Source: Plantactinospora sp. BC1 (GTDB lineage Bacteria; Actinomycetota; Actinomycetes; Mycobacteriales; Micromonosporaceae). Taken from it: 64,000 nt of DNA. Positions 9,225 to 16,988 of this stretch are shown here, piece by piece. The stretch covers positions 5,208,001 through 5,272,000 of the forward strand of contig NZ_CP028158.1 in the NCBI RefSeq assembly GCF_003030345.1, read 5' to 3'. The translations under genes were made by a program, and so were the position numbers. The notes under the pieces are model-generated. The model was not told the DNA's origin. It saw only the letters and a program-made list of their open reading frames with translations, and made no database searches. Within the stretch, counting starts at the first letter, position 1, and each line of letters starts with the position of its first letter.

Positions 9225-9245
9225 ATAAATTACGTTGTAATAAAT
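9225..9245. promoter_or_regulatory. Second putative ROK operator
   Basis: The core ATTAC-GTT-GTAAT (9229-9241) is a perfect inverted repeat within AT-rich flanks. It resembles the dyad at 7864-7883 and lies about 270 bases before the secreted beta-helix gene. A TTGACG at 9253-9258 could be a -35 box just downstream of it. Confidence 0.6.
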
Positions 9246-9293
9246 TGATGTCTTGACGGCGGCGGAACCCGAGCGCAACACTCGTGATCCTGC

Positions 9294-9305
9294 GAGAGCG
9301 CTCTC
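9294..9305. promoter_or_regulatory. LacI-type operator GAGAGCGCTCTC
   Basis: A perfect 12-bp palindrome with the central GCGC typical of LacI-family operators in actinomycetes; the CebR/CelR cellulose operators have the related core GGGAGCGCTCCC. It lies 208 bases before the secreted protein gene at 9513. The rest of the 9161-9512 gap shows nothing else clear. Confidence 0.55.
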
Positions 9306-9512
9306 TACCGTCCACACCCGACCGGTCGACGCCGCCCGCCGTCGGTCGTTTCCGCAGGTCGGCACCGACCTCTCGGGCTACCCCACCGCACCCCCGCGCA
9401 GCAGGCCGACCGCAGCACACCCGCGGTCGGCACCACACACCGCCACTGGCCCGCCGCTCCGGACCCCGAGGAGCGGCCGGCGCCAGACACCTCCGCACGG
9501 ACAGGCAGGGTC

Positions 9513-11753
9513 ATGATTTTTCATCGTTTTCCTCCCCGAGGGCATCCCGGCGGCCGCCGCCGACCGCGCCGGCTGGCCGGCGTACTCGCGGCCACGCTGC
9601 TGCTCGCCCTGACCCCGTTCGCCGGCCCCGCCCCGGCGGCGAGCGCCGCACCGGCGCTGATCTCGCAGGGCAGGCCGGCGACGGCCTCGTCCAGCGAGGG
9701 CGGCGCCTTCACCGCGTCGGCCGCCGTGGACGGGAACACCGGCACCCGCTGGTCCAGCGCGTTCAGCGATCCACAGTGGATCCAGGTCGACCTCGGCGCG
9801 AGCGCCACGATCAGCCAGGTCGTGCTGCGCTGGGAGGCGGCCTACGGCCGGGCGTTCCAGATCCAGGTCTCCGAGAACGCCAGTAGCTGGAACACCGTCT
9901 ACACGACCAGCACCGGCACCGGCGGCACCCAGACGCTGAACGTCACCGGCACCGGCAGGTACGTCCGGATGTACGGCACCGCCCGGGCCACCGGATACGG
10001 GTACTCGCTCTGGGAGTTCCAGGTCATCGGCGAGTTCGGCGGCGGTGGCCCCGGCCCCGGCGATCCCCCGGTCGAACCGACCGACCCGCGCAACCCGAAC
10101 CTCGGGCCGAACACCTTCGTCTTCGACCCGTCGACGCCGACCTCCACCATCCAGGGCCGGCTGAACTCGCTCTTCACCGAGCAGGAGACGGCGCAGTTCG
10201 CCCCCCGGCGGTACGCGGTGCTGTTCAAGCCCGGCACCTACACCGCCGACGTCAACCTCGGCTTCTTCACCCAGGTCGCCGGGCTCGGCATGTCACCGGA
10301 CGACGTCAACCTGAACGGGCACGTCCGGGTCGAGGCGTTCTGGATGGGCGGCAACGCCACCCAGAACTTCTGGCGGTCGGCCGAGAACCTCTCGGTCACC
10401 CTGCCCGCCGGCACCATCGTCGAACGCTGGGCGGTCTCCCAGGCGGCGCCGTACCGGCGGATGCACCTGCGCGGCGCCGGCAACCAGATCCAGTTGTGGA
10501 ACGGCGGCGACGGCTGGTCCAGCGGCGGGCTGATGGCCGACACCAAGATCGACGGTACGGTCGTCTCCGGCTCGCAGCAGCAGTGGTACTCCCGCAACAG
10601 CGAGTTCGGCAGCTGGAACGGCTCGGTCTGGAACATGGTCTTCACCGGGGTCGCCGGTGCGCCGGCACCGCACTTCCCGAACCCGTCGCACACGGTGGTC
10701 GCGCAGACCCCGGTGGTCCGGGAGAAGCCGTTCCTCTACGTCGACGGCACCGGCGAGTACCGGGTCTTCGTGCCGGCGCTGCGCAGCAACAGCCAGGGCA
10801 CGAGCTGGTACAACAAGACCCCGGCCGGCTCGTCGATCTCGCTGAGCCAGTTCTTCGTCGTCCGGCCCGGCACCAGCGCGGCGACCATCAACGCCGCACT
10901 CGCCCAGGGCAAGAACCTGCTCTTCACCCCGGGCCTCTACCGGACCACCGAGACGATCCGGGTGACCCGGCCGGACACCGTGGTGCTCGGGCTCGGCCTG
11001 GCCACCATCGAGCCGCAGAACGGCGTCACCGCGATGACCGTGGCCGACGTTGACGGCGTCAAGGTCGCCGGCATCATGTTCGAGGCCGGCGCGACGAACT
11101 CGTCGGTGCTGATGGAGGTCGGCCCGGCCGGCTCCTCGGCCAGCCACGCCGGCAACCCGACCTCGCTGCACGACGTCTTCTTCCGGATCGGCGGCGCGGT
11201 ACCCGGCAAGGCCACCACCAGCCTGCGGATCAACAGCCACAACGTGATCGGCGACCACATGTGGCTGTGGCGGGCCGACCACGGTGACCCCGGCACGTAC
11301 GGCTGGAACATCAACACCGCCGACACCGGGCTGGTGGTGAACGGCAACAACGTCACCATGTACGGCCTCTTCGTCGAGCACTACCAGAAGACCGAGGTGA
11401 TCTGGAACGGCAACGGCGGCCGGACGTACTTCTTCCAGAACGAGAAGCCGTACGACCCGCCGAACCAGGCGGCGTTCATGAACGGGTCCACCCGGGGCTA
11501 TCCGGCGTACAAGGTGGCCGACTCGGTGACCAGTCACGAGGCGTGGGGCCTGGGCAGCTACTGCTACTTCAACGTGAACCCGGCGGTGGTCAACGAGCGC
11601 TCCTTCGAGGTGCCGGTCACCTCGGGGGTCCGGTTCCACAACATGGTGACGGTCTCGCTCGGCGGGGTCGGCACGATCAACCGGATCATCAACAACTCCG
11701 GCGGTACCGCCAACACCGCCAACCAGGTGCAGTACCTGAACAACTTCCCGTAG
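9513..11753 (+). CDS. Secreted discoidin-domain, beta-helix carbohydrate-active protein
   Basis: A 746-residue exported protein. A basic N-terminus and hydrophobic core end near AASAAP (about residue 47). An F5/8 type C (discoidin, CBM32-like) domain covers about 48-170 (ASSSEGGAFTASAAVDGN, TRWSSAFSDPQWIQVDLG, YSLWEFQVIG). After a Gly/Pro linker, residues 190-746 form repeated short strands with Asn-rich turns (YTADVNLGFFTQVAGLG, INSHNVIGDHMWLWRADHG, LVVNGNNVTMYGL), the look of a right-handed parallel beta-helix as in pectate lyase, GH55 or GH87 enzymes. Catalytic residues cannot be assigned by eye. Upstream lie two dyads, one shared with the sugar-uptake promoter, which suggests this enzyme makes or exposes the sugar that the transporter imports. 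Confidence 0.75.
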   Translation: MIFHRFPPRGHPGGRRRPRRLAGVLAATLLLALTPFAGPAPAASAAPALISQGRPATASSSEGGAFTASAAVDGNTGTRWSSAFSDPQWIQVDLGASATISQVVLRWEAAYGRAFQIQVSENASSWNTVYTTSTGTGGTQTLNVTGTGRYVRMYGTARATGYGYSLWEFQVIGEFGGGGPGPGDPPVEPTDPRNPNLGPNTFVFDPSTPTSTIQGRLNSLFTEQETAQFAPRRYAVLFKPGTYTADVNLGFFTQVAGLGMSPDDVNLNGHVRVEAFWMGGNATQNFWRSAENLSVTLPAGTIVERWAVSQAAPYRRMHLRGAGNQIQLWNGGDGWSSGGLMADTKIDGTVVSGSQQQWYSRNSEFGSWNGSVWNMVFTGVAGAPAPHFPNPSHTVVAQTPVVREKPFLYVDGTGEYRVFVPALRSNSQGTSWYNKTPAGSSISLSQFFVVRPGTSAATINAALAQGKNLLFTPGLYRTTETIRVTRPDTVVLGLGLATIEPQNGVTAMTVADVDGVKVAGIMFEAGATNSSVLMEVGPAGSSASHAGNPTSLHDVFFRIGGAVPGKATTSLRINSHNVIGDHMWLWRADHGDPGTYGWNINTADTGLVVNGNNVTMYGLFVEHYQKTEVIWNGNGGRTYFFQNEKPYDPPNQAAFMNGSTRGYPAYKVADSVTSHEAWGLGSYCYFNVNPAVVNERSFEVPVTSGVRFHNMVTVSLGGVGTINRIINNSGGTANTANQVQYLNNFP

Positions 11754-11760
11754 GCCGGCA

Positions 11761-11820
11761 CCCGGCACAACGGCACCGGGCACCACGGCACCCGGCACCA
11801 CGGCACCTGGCACCACGGCG
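11761..11820. repeat. 15-bp tandem repeat, four copies
   Basis: Four adjacent 15-base units of the type CCCGGCACCACGGCA (units start at 11761, 11776, 11791, 11806) with one to three differences each. The array begins seven bases after the stop codon of the beta-helix gene. Confidence 0.85.
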
Positions 11821-11897
11821 GCTGGCTCCGGCGGACGCGTCCGGCGGGGCCAGCCGTCGGCCGGTACCCGCCGCAGCTCCGGGCTTGCGGGGGACGG

Positions 11898-12536
11898 CTA
11901 CGGTCGACGGCCGGCCGGTCGGTCGGGGCTACGCCGGCGTGGCACGTGCCGGCGGTAGTCGCTGACCGTCGGGTCGCCGTCGATCCAGAACCGCCACGGG
12001 ACGTCGTGCGCCCCGGTGACGCCGACCCGGGGACCGGCGGCGATCGCCTCCGGCGGCAGCGGCGCGGCCGGCGGGCGGAGGCGTACCGGACCGTCGCCGA
12101 GCAGGTAGCGGCCGTAGACGGCCCGGTCCAGGCCGAGCGCCGCGCAGAGCCGGGCGGGTCCGCGGGCCAGGTCCACGTCCCGGCGTACGGCGGTGCGCCG
12201 GCTCCGGGCGATCTCCAGCCCGTCGACCACCTCGCCGGCCCGGAGCAGTACCGCCGACGCCTCTCCGTCCGGCCCGGTCACCACGTTCACGCACCAGTGC
12301 ATCCCGTAGGTGAAGTACGCGTAGGCGTGCCCGGCCGGCCCGAACATCACCGCGTTACGCGGGGTACGCCCACGGTGCGCGTGCGACGCCGGGTCTCCGC
12401 CGCTGCCGGCGTACGCCTCCACCTCGGTGAGCCGGACGGTGACGCCGCCCGCCGAGAGGGTGGCACCGAGCAGCCCGCGCGCCGCCGGCACCACCGGTCC
12501 GGCCAGCAGTGCGGCGAAGTCGTCGACCGACGTCAT
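11898..12536 (-). CDS. DNA-3-methyladenine glycosylase (AAG/MPG family)
   Basis: A 212-residue base-excision repair enzyme that removes alkylated or deaminated purines. Visible family motifs include ARGLLGATL near the N-terminus, [11 protein letters not shown] (the Glu is the catalytic base), [39 protein letters not shown], where the Tyr and His build the extrahelical base pocket, and [14 protein letters not shown]. The length is normal for bacterial members. A basic tail ([13 protein letters not shown]) ends the protein. It lies 12 bases downstream of the membrane protein gene at 12549, possibly in one transcript with it and the MarR regulator. Confidence 0.92.
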   Translation of the reverse strand: MTSVDDFAALLAGPVVPAARGLLGATLSAGGVTVRLTEVEAYAGSGGDPASHAHRGRTPRNAVMFGPAGHAYAYFTYGMHWCVNVVTGPDGEASAVLLRAGEVVDGLEIARSRRTAVRRDVDLARGPARLCAALGLDRAVYGRYLLGDGPVRLRPPAAPLPPEAIAAGPRVGVTGAHDVPWRFWIDGDPTVSDYRRHVPRRRSPDRPAGRRP

Positions 12537-12548
12537 CCGGCAAGGACA

Positions 12549-13313
12549 TCACGGGCGACCGGTCGGGCTCCGGGCGGGGTCCCCGGCTCCGGCGCGGCTC
12601 CCCGGGCGTACCACCCCGGAACGGCTCTCCGAAGCCGGTGCGCCGGCATTGCCGGGCGGCTCGGCGCTGAGGTGTCGGCGGGACAGCGCGACGAAGCCGT
12701 CGGCGTCGTCGACGTAGACCCGCAGCTCGTGTACGGGTTCACCGGTGCCCTTCGGCACCGGGAGTACGGTCGGCTCGCGCAGCAGGATGTCGACGGTGGT
12801 CTGGCTGGAGACCCCGATGTTGAGCACGGTCCGGGTGTCGGTCCGCTCCACCTGCACGGTGCGGCCGGATGACAGCGAGCGGTGCCGCTTGCGTACCGTC
12901 TCGATCGCCGTCCAGGGCAGCGCGAGGTCGATCGAGATGCCGTTGCGGAGCCGAATCCCCTCCGCAGCCACCAGGTGCGGGTGGACCCGCAGGCTGGCCA
13001 GCAGCCCGATCATCCAGAACACCCCGTAGACGCCGAGGGTGGCGGCGATGATCCGGGCGACCTTCCAGGGCAGGATCAGGTCGAGCACGGGGATCTCGAT
13101 CGCGGAGACCACGATGAAGACGATCAGCAGCGGTGTGACGACGCCGGCGTACCCGAAGGAGACCGTGCCCGCCGGGCCGGTCGGCCGGCGCAGGATCCAG
13201 CGGAACAGGCTGCGCCACATGCCCAGCTCGTAGACGGTGGCCCGGCGCAGCAGCGACCAGACCGTCGTCAGTGCCTTCGGGAACTCCCTCCGGGTCGTGC
13301 GTCGCTGGGTCAT
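12549..13313 (-). CDS. PH-domain-like membrane protein, function unknown
   Basis: A 254-residue protein with a basic N-terminal segment, two adjacent membrane helices (about 58-80 and 86-110, VVTPLLIVFIVVSAIEI and ARIIAATLGVYGVFWMIGLLA), then a cytoplasmic beta-rich domain (115-215) with alternating charged and hydrophobic strands like bacterial PH domains (RLRNGISIDLALPWTAIETVRKR). The C-terminal 30 residues are Pro/Gly/Arg-rich and probably disordered. Its start codon overlaps the MarR stop by four bases, so the two are translationally coupled and co-regulated. I do not recognise a specific function. Confidence 0.75.
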   Translation of the reverse strand: MTQRRTTRREFPKALTTVWSLLRRATVYELGMWRSLFRWILRRPTGPAGTVSFGYAGVVTPLLIVFIVVSAIEIPVLDLILPWKVARIIAATLGVYGVFWMIGLLASLRVHPHLVAAEGIRLRNGISIDLALPWTAIETVRKRHRSLSSGRTVQVERTDTRTVLNIGVSSQTTVDILLREPTVLPVPKGTGEPVHELRVYVDDADGFVALSRRHLSAEPPGNAGAPASESRSGVVRPGSRAGAGDPARSPTGRP

Positions 13314-13774
13314 CCGTCGCCTCCTGGGGATTGCTGCGCCAGGCCGATCCCGCGCAGCCGGGTGAGGATCTCGCCCAGCCCGGCGGTGAAGCAGTCGAAC
13401 CGCTCCGCCGGCATCTCCCCGAACAGCAGGTGGGCGAACTCCTGCTGGCCGTGCTCCATCGCCTCGACCGTCTGCCGACCCCGCTCGGTGAAGGTGACCA
13501 GGGTGGCCCGCCGGTCGGTCGGGTGCGGCTGCCGGCTGACGAACCCGGTCGCCTCCAGGCCGTCGACCAGGCCGGTGACGGTGCGGGCGCTCACCCTGAG
13601 CGCGGCGGCAAGGTCGCGCTGGGTCATCGGGCCGTGCCGGCGCAGCTCCCAGAGCAGGTGCGTACGCGAGACGGTCAGCCCCTCCCGGGCCAGGCTCCGG
13701 GTCATGTCGTCGTTGATCAACACAACCAGTTCGAGGACCTGGTCCAGCGCCGCAATGTGTTTGTCGCCAATCAT
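13310..13774 (-). CDS. MarR family transcriptional regulator
   Basis: A 154-residue winged helix-turn-helix regulator. The start at 13774 gives the usual MarR N-terminal helix; the longer frame upstream lacks coding character. The DNA-binding part is GPMTQRDLAAALRVSARTVTGLVDGLEATGFVSRQPHPTDRRATLVTFTERG (about residues 55-105, quoted here only as its span), with the DxR wing motif TDRRA. Helices at both ends form the dimer. MarR proteins usually repress their own operon and a neighbouring gene and respond to small phenolic or oxidant ligands. Here the partner is the coupled membrane protein; a dyad lies just upstream of the start. Confidence 0.9.
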   Translation of the reverse strand: MIGDKHIAALDQVLELVVLINDDMTRSLAREGLTVSRTHLLWELRRHGPMTQRDLAAALRVSARTVTGLVDGLEATGFVSRQPHPTDRRATLVTFTERGRQTVEAMEHGQQEFAHLLFGEMPAERFDCFTAGLGEILTRLRGIGLAQQSPGGDG

Positions 13775-13788
13775 GTGCCTACCACACC

Positions 13789-13803
13789 GTGAGTCATGCT
13801 CAC
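13789..13803. promoter_or_regulatory. Putative MarR operator
   Basis: GTGAG (13789-13793) and CTCAC (13799-13803) form a perfect inverted repeat with a 5-base spacer, 15 bases upstream of the MarR ATG: the right place for autorepression. Confidence 0.5.
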
Positions 13804-13967
13804 TAGTTTGCCACAGCGCCGGTACGAGCGTCACCCCCGGTCCGGCCGCCCGGCTGATGATTCATGACGCTCAATTGCTCACTCGCTCGGGATCTCGACG
13901 CACGGCCTTGCAGGTTGCGAAAGGCGACGCAAAGGTAACTTTCAGTCGCCGAATTGGAGGACCCATC

Positions 13968-14138
13968 ATGTATGTCACCGCGGCAGGGCTCGCCGGGATG
14001 GCGTTGGGTTTCATCGCCGGCCTGTGTACCTACCGAACCTCCCGCCGCTGGTGCGCGGGGTGCGGCGGGAGCCTGAGCTGCCCGGCCTGTGCCAGTGCCG
14101 GCGTACGCCGCAACACCCCGGCCCGGCGGTTCCGGTGA
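13968..14138 (+). CDS. Small Cys-pair protein with N-terminal hydrophobic segment
   Basis: A 56-residue small protein with a clear ribosome binding site (GGAGG, 7 bases from the ATG). Residues 4-20 are hydrophobic (TAAGLAGMALGFIAGLC) and could span or touch the membrane. Two CxxC pairs follow (CAGC at about 29-32 and CPAC at about 38-41), a four-Cys zinc-ribbon layout. Its stop overlaps the GTG start of the next gene (GTGA), so the two are coupled. No function is known to me. Confidence 0.7.
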   Translation: MYVTAAGLAGMALGFIAGLCTYRTSRRWCAGCGGSLSCPACASAGVRRNTPARRFR

Positions 14139-14587
14139 ACGCCATCCCGTCCGCGTCACCGAACGTGCCTCCCGGCACCGTGCTCGACATCGCCACGGAG
14201 GACTGGCGGTACGGCAGTCACCCGCTCCGCCTCATGGTCGAGTTCGTCCGCCTCGACCTGTCGACGTACTACGACAACCAGTGGGTCTGGATCAGCGGCC
14301 AGCGGCTGGCCAGCGACGGCACTCCGCTCGGTCACCTGGACGCCCTGGTCAGGGTCTCGGCGCTGCCCTGCCCGGACAACGGCCACGGTGGCTCGGACCT
14401 CCCCGGCGGCGCCGACGGCCGTGCCGCCGCCCGGAACGGCTCGACGGGCCGGACCGCACCCCGGCAACGGACCGGAGCGGAGCGCGACCGGCGATCGAGC
14501 CGCGCCGGCCGCCCCTCGGCGCAGCGCGGCGAGCCGCGCTGGGATCAGACCGAGGGCGGGCCCCGCGACAGCCCCGGCGGTCCCTAG
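14135..14587 (+). CDS. Conserved-looking hypothetical protein coupled to the Cys-pair protein
   Basis: A 150-residue protein read from a GTG that overlaps the previous stop. The first 75 residues look folded and conserved (TVLDIATEDWRYGSHPLRLMV and LDLSTYYDNQWVWISGQRL, ending in LGHLDALVRVSAL). The last 60 residues are Arg/Gly/Ser-rich and probably disordered. There is no signal peptide or membrane helix. The gene pair with the small Cys-pair protein suggests a joint task; I do not recognise the family. Confidence 0.65.
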   Translation: MNAIPSASPNVPPGTVLDIATEDWRYGSHPLRLMVEFVRLDLSTYYDNQWVWISGQRLASDGTPLGHLDALVRVSALPCPDNGHGGSDLPGGADGRAAARNGSTGRTAPRQRTGAERDRRSSRAGRPSAQRGEPRWDQTEGGPRDSPGGP

Positions 14588-14608
14588 CCGCGCCGGCACG
14601 ACCCGGAA

Positions 14609-14700
14609 CGATCAACGACGGACCCGGTGCGATCAACGACGGACCCGGTGTGATTGACAGCGGATTCGGGGTGATCGACGACGGATTCGGGGTGATTCGG
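14609..14700. repeat. 21-bp tandem repeat, four copies plus a part
   Basis: Units start at 14609, 14630, 14651 and 14672; the first two are identical (CGATCAACGACGGACCCGGTG) and the next two are a diverged pair (TGATYGACRRCGGATTCGGGG-like). It lies between convergent genes and no hairpin is obvious. Confidence 0.85.
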
Positions 14701-14756
14701 GAGGTCCGGCCACGCTACGTCGTAGTGCACGGGCCGGCGCCGACTCCCGGACCGGT

Positions 14757-15494
14757 TCAACCCTCTGCGGCGAGCACCACCGAGTCGTGGTGCGCCAGGA
14801 CGCCCCGGGCGGCGGCGAGCGCCGTCTCCGCCTCCGGCGTCGTCGCACCGGCCAGCTCGACCAGGGTACGAAGGTGCTGGTCGACCGCGTCGGCGAGCCG
14901 GCGCCACCGGACCGGACGGCCGGTACCGGGGTCCAGCACCGAGCCCGAGTCACGAGAGCGCAGCGTCTCGTCGAGCGCGGCGTGCAGCGCGCGTACCGCC
15001 CGGTCGAGGGTCTCGACCGCACCCTCCGGGGCGGTGTACCGGGGCGCTTGGTCGAGGACCATCCGGAGCACCGTCACCAGGTCGTCGGCGTGCCCCGACA
15101 CCCAGCGCCGGACCCGGTGGATCCGGCCCAGCTCGGGCCAGCGCTTCCGGGCCGCCTGCCGGCTGCTGCCGGTCGCCTCGCCCAGGTCGGCGAGGCTGGC
15201 ACCGAGCCAGACCGCGTCCGAGGCGTCCTCGGCGGCACAGCCGGCGGCCACCTCGGCGAGCAGCGCCTGCGCGGCCTGTCCGGCCCGGACCCGGCGCAGG
15301 TACACCGCCCGGCGGATCCGCTCGTCGTCGACGTCACCCGGCTTCGTCCCCGCCTCGACGGCGGCGAACGACGGATGTTCGGCCAGCAGCCCGGTGAGTC
15401 GGCGACTGAACTCCTCGACAAGGCCGACGAACTGGTCGTACTCCCCCTCGGAGAGCTGGTCGAACCGCCCTGCCGGCCGGTGTACCCGGTACAT
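14757..15494 (-). CDS. Orphan all-helical protein with HTH-like segment
   Basis: A 245-residue soluble, mostly helical protein. Residues about 95-125 (GASLADLGEATGSSRQAARK, then RWPEL) resemble the helix-turn-helix found in sigma-like or XRE-like proteins and in the Streptomyces family annotated only as hypothetical, so DNA binding is plausible. The remaining sequence is rich in Ala, Arg and Glu with long amphipathic helices and no enzymatic motif. It stands alone, and its promoter region holds a large symmetrical dyad (15510-15555), which fits autoregulation by this protein. Function unknown. Confidence 0.7.
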   Translation of the reverse strand: MYRVHRPAGRFDQLSEGEYDQFVGLVEEFSRRLTGLLAEHPSFAAVEAGTKPGDVDDERIRRAVYLRRVRAGQAAQALLAEVAAGCAAEDASDAVWLGASLADLGEATGSSRQAARKRWPELGRIHRVRRWVSGHADDLVTVLRMVLDQAPRYTAPEGAVETLDRAVRALHAALDETLRSRDSGSVLDPGTGRPVRWRRLADAVDQHLRTLVELAGATTPEAETALAAARGVLAHHDSVVLAAEG

Positions 15495-15509
15495 CGCACC
15501 ACTCCTGAC

Positions 15510-15555
15510 AACCTGAGGTTTACAGCGGTGACGGTATCACTGTAAACCTCAGGTT
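15510..15555. promoter_or_regulatory. Large perfect dyad with two nested palindromes overlapping a promoter
   Basis: AACCTGAGGTTTACAG (15510-15525) is repeated exactly in inverse orientation at 15540-15555, separated by 14 bases. Each arm holds its own small palindrome (AACCT-G-AGGTT). Read leftward, TTTACA (-35, complement of 15541-15546) and TGTAAA (-10, complement of 15519-15524) are 16 bases apart, so the arms overlap the core promoter of the gene starting at 15494. Confidence 0.75.
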
Positions 15556-15606
15556 CACAACGTCAGACCTGCCTCACGTCCGGTGCCGCCCGACCGGCGG
15601 AGGTCC

Positions 15607-16758
15607 TCAGCGCTCGTCCAGCGCCCCCAGGAAGAACCGGCGCAACTCGTCGGCGAGCAGGTCCGGCTCCTCGTGCGGCATGAAATGGCCCCCGACACCC
15701 GGCTCGGTCCACTGCCGCAGATCCGGGCAGGCCCGCTCGGCGAGTTGGCGGGGAAACCCGGCCAGCGCCGGTTCCGCGCTCAGGGTGACCGCGACCGGCA
15801 CCGTGATGTCCGGCCGGGGCGGGTTGCGCGGATAGTCGAGGTACTGCCGGAACGACGAACCGATCGCCTCGGTCACCCAGTACAACGTGATCACCGTGAG
15901 CAGGGTGTCCCGGTCGAACCGGCTGGCCAGGTCGCCGTGGCAGTCGCTCCAGTCCCGGTACTTGTCGACCAGCCAGGCCGCCAGCCCGGCCGGCGAATCG
16001 ACCAGCGCCGCCGCCACGGTGTCCGGCCGGGTGGCCATGATGGCGCTGTAGCCGCCGTCGGTCTCGTCGTAGCGCTCCTCTGCCTCGATGAAGGCCCGCT
16101 CGGCGGGATCGAGGGGTCGGGCGTCGAAACTGGCCGGAAAGGGTGGATGGATCAGGTGTACCCCGACGACCTGGTCGGGGTACGTCGCGCCGAGCCAGCC
16201 GGCCACCGCCCCGCCGATGTCACCGCCGAAGACGCCGTACCGGTGGTGGCCGAGCACCTCGGTCATCAGCCGGTGCAGGATCCCGGCCATCGCCGGCCGG
16301 GTGAGCGGCTCCGCCGGCAGCTCGGAGTAGAGGAAGCCGGGCATCGACGGCACCACCACGTCGAAGGCGGTGGCCGGATCACCGCCGTACCGGCCGGGGT
16401 CGGTCAGCCGGTCCGCCAGTGGCAGCAGCTCCACGAAGCTGCTCGGCCAGCCGTGGTTCAGCAGCAGCGGCGGCGGCACCGGGGCACCGGCCGGGCGGCG
16501 ACCGGGGATCCGCAGGAAATGCAGCCGCCGACCGTCGATTTCGGTCAGAAACTGCGGGTACGCGTTCAGCGCGGCCTCCCGGGCCCGCCAGTCGTACCCG
16601 TCGGCCCAGTGGCCGACCAGGTCACGCAGGTAGTCGGGATCGGTGCCGGCCTGCCAGGGCCGCTCGCCGCTGCGCCCGGTGAACCGGGTACGGCGCAGCC
16701 GGGTGCGCAGGTCGTCGAGGACCGGATCGGGAATCTCGATCCGGAAAGGGGAGATCAT
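15607..16758 (-). CDS. Epoxide hydrolase-type alpha/beta hydrolase
   Basis: A 383-residue enzyme of the microsomal-type epoxide hydrolase group. The ATG at 16758 gives the typical EHN N-terminal region (FRIEIPDPVLDDLRTRLRRTRF). The oxyanion motif HGWPSS (near residue 105), the nucleophile elbow GGDIGG (Asp, near 180) and the late catalytic His in GGHFMPHEEP (near 360) are all present, along with Tyr residues of the lid. Family reaction: trans-opening of an epoxide to a diol. The natural substrate is unknown and there is no clear operon partner; an antisense frame covers it but has no coding character. Confidence 0.9.
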   Translation of the reverse strand: MISPFRIEIPDPVLDDLRTRLRRTRFTGRSGERPWQAGTDPDYLRDLVGHWADGYDWRAREAALNAYPQFLTEIDGRRLHFLRIPGRRPAGAPVPPPLLLNHGWPSSFVELLPLADRLTDPGRYGGDPATAFDVVVPSMPGFLYSELPAEPLTRPAMAGILHRLMTEVLGHHRYGVFGGDIGGAVAGWLGATYPDQVVGVHLIHPPFPASFDARPLDPAERAFIEAEERYDETDGGYSAIMATRPDTVAAALVDSPAGLAAWLVDKYRDWSDCHGDLASRFDRDTLLTVITLYWVTEAIGSSFRQYLDYPRNPPRPDITVPVAVTLSAEPALAGFPRQLAERACPDLRQWTEPGVGGHFMPHEEPDLLADELRRFFLGALDER

Positions 16759-16988
16759 CAGAAGTCCTCCGGGCGGAGGGCGTCGGCTCCCCGACCGGTG
16801 TGGCGCGGAACGCGCCGAGGTCAGCGGAGACGGATGGCCGGAGAGGACGCCCGAACGGAACGGTCGCACTGCATCGGGCCCACCTCCTCTCGGCGCTGAC
16901 CGGGAGATCGTTCCAGCCACCCGGCGGGCTCGCAACCCGATTGCCGCGCCCAACCCGATTGCCGCGCCGCCGTCCCGCGCCCGCGCGC

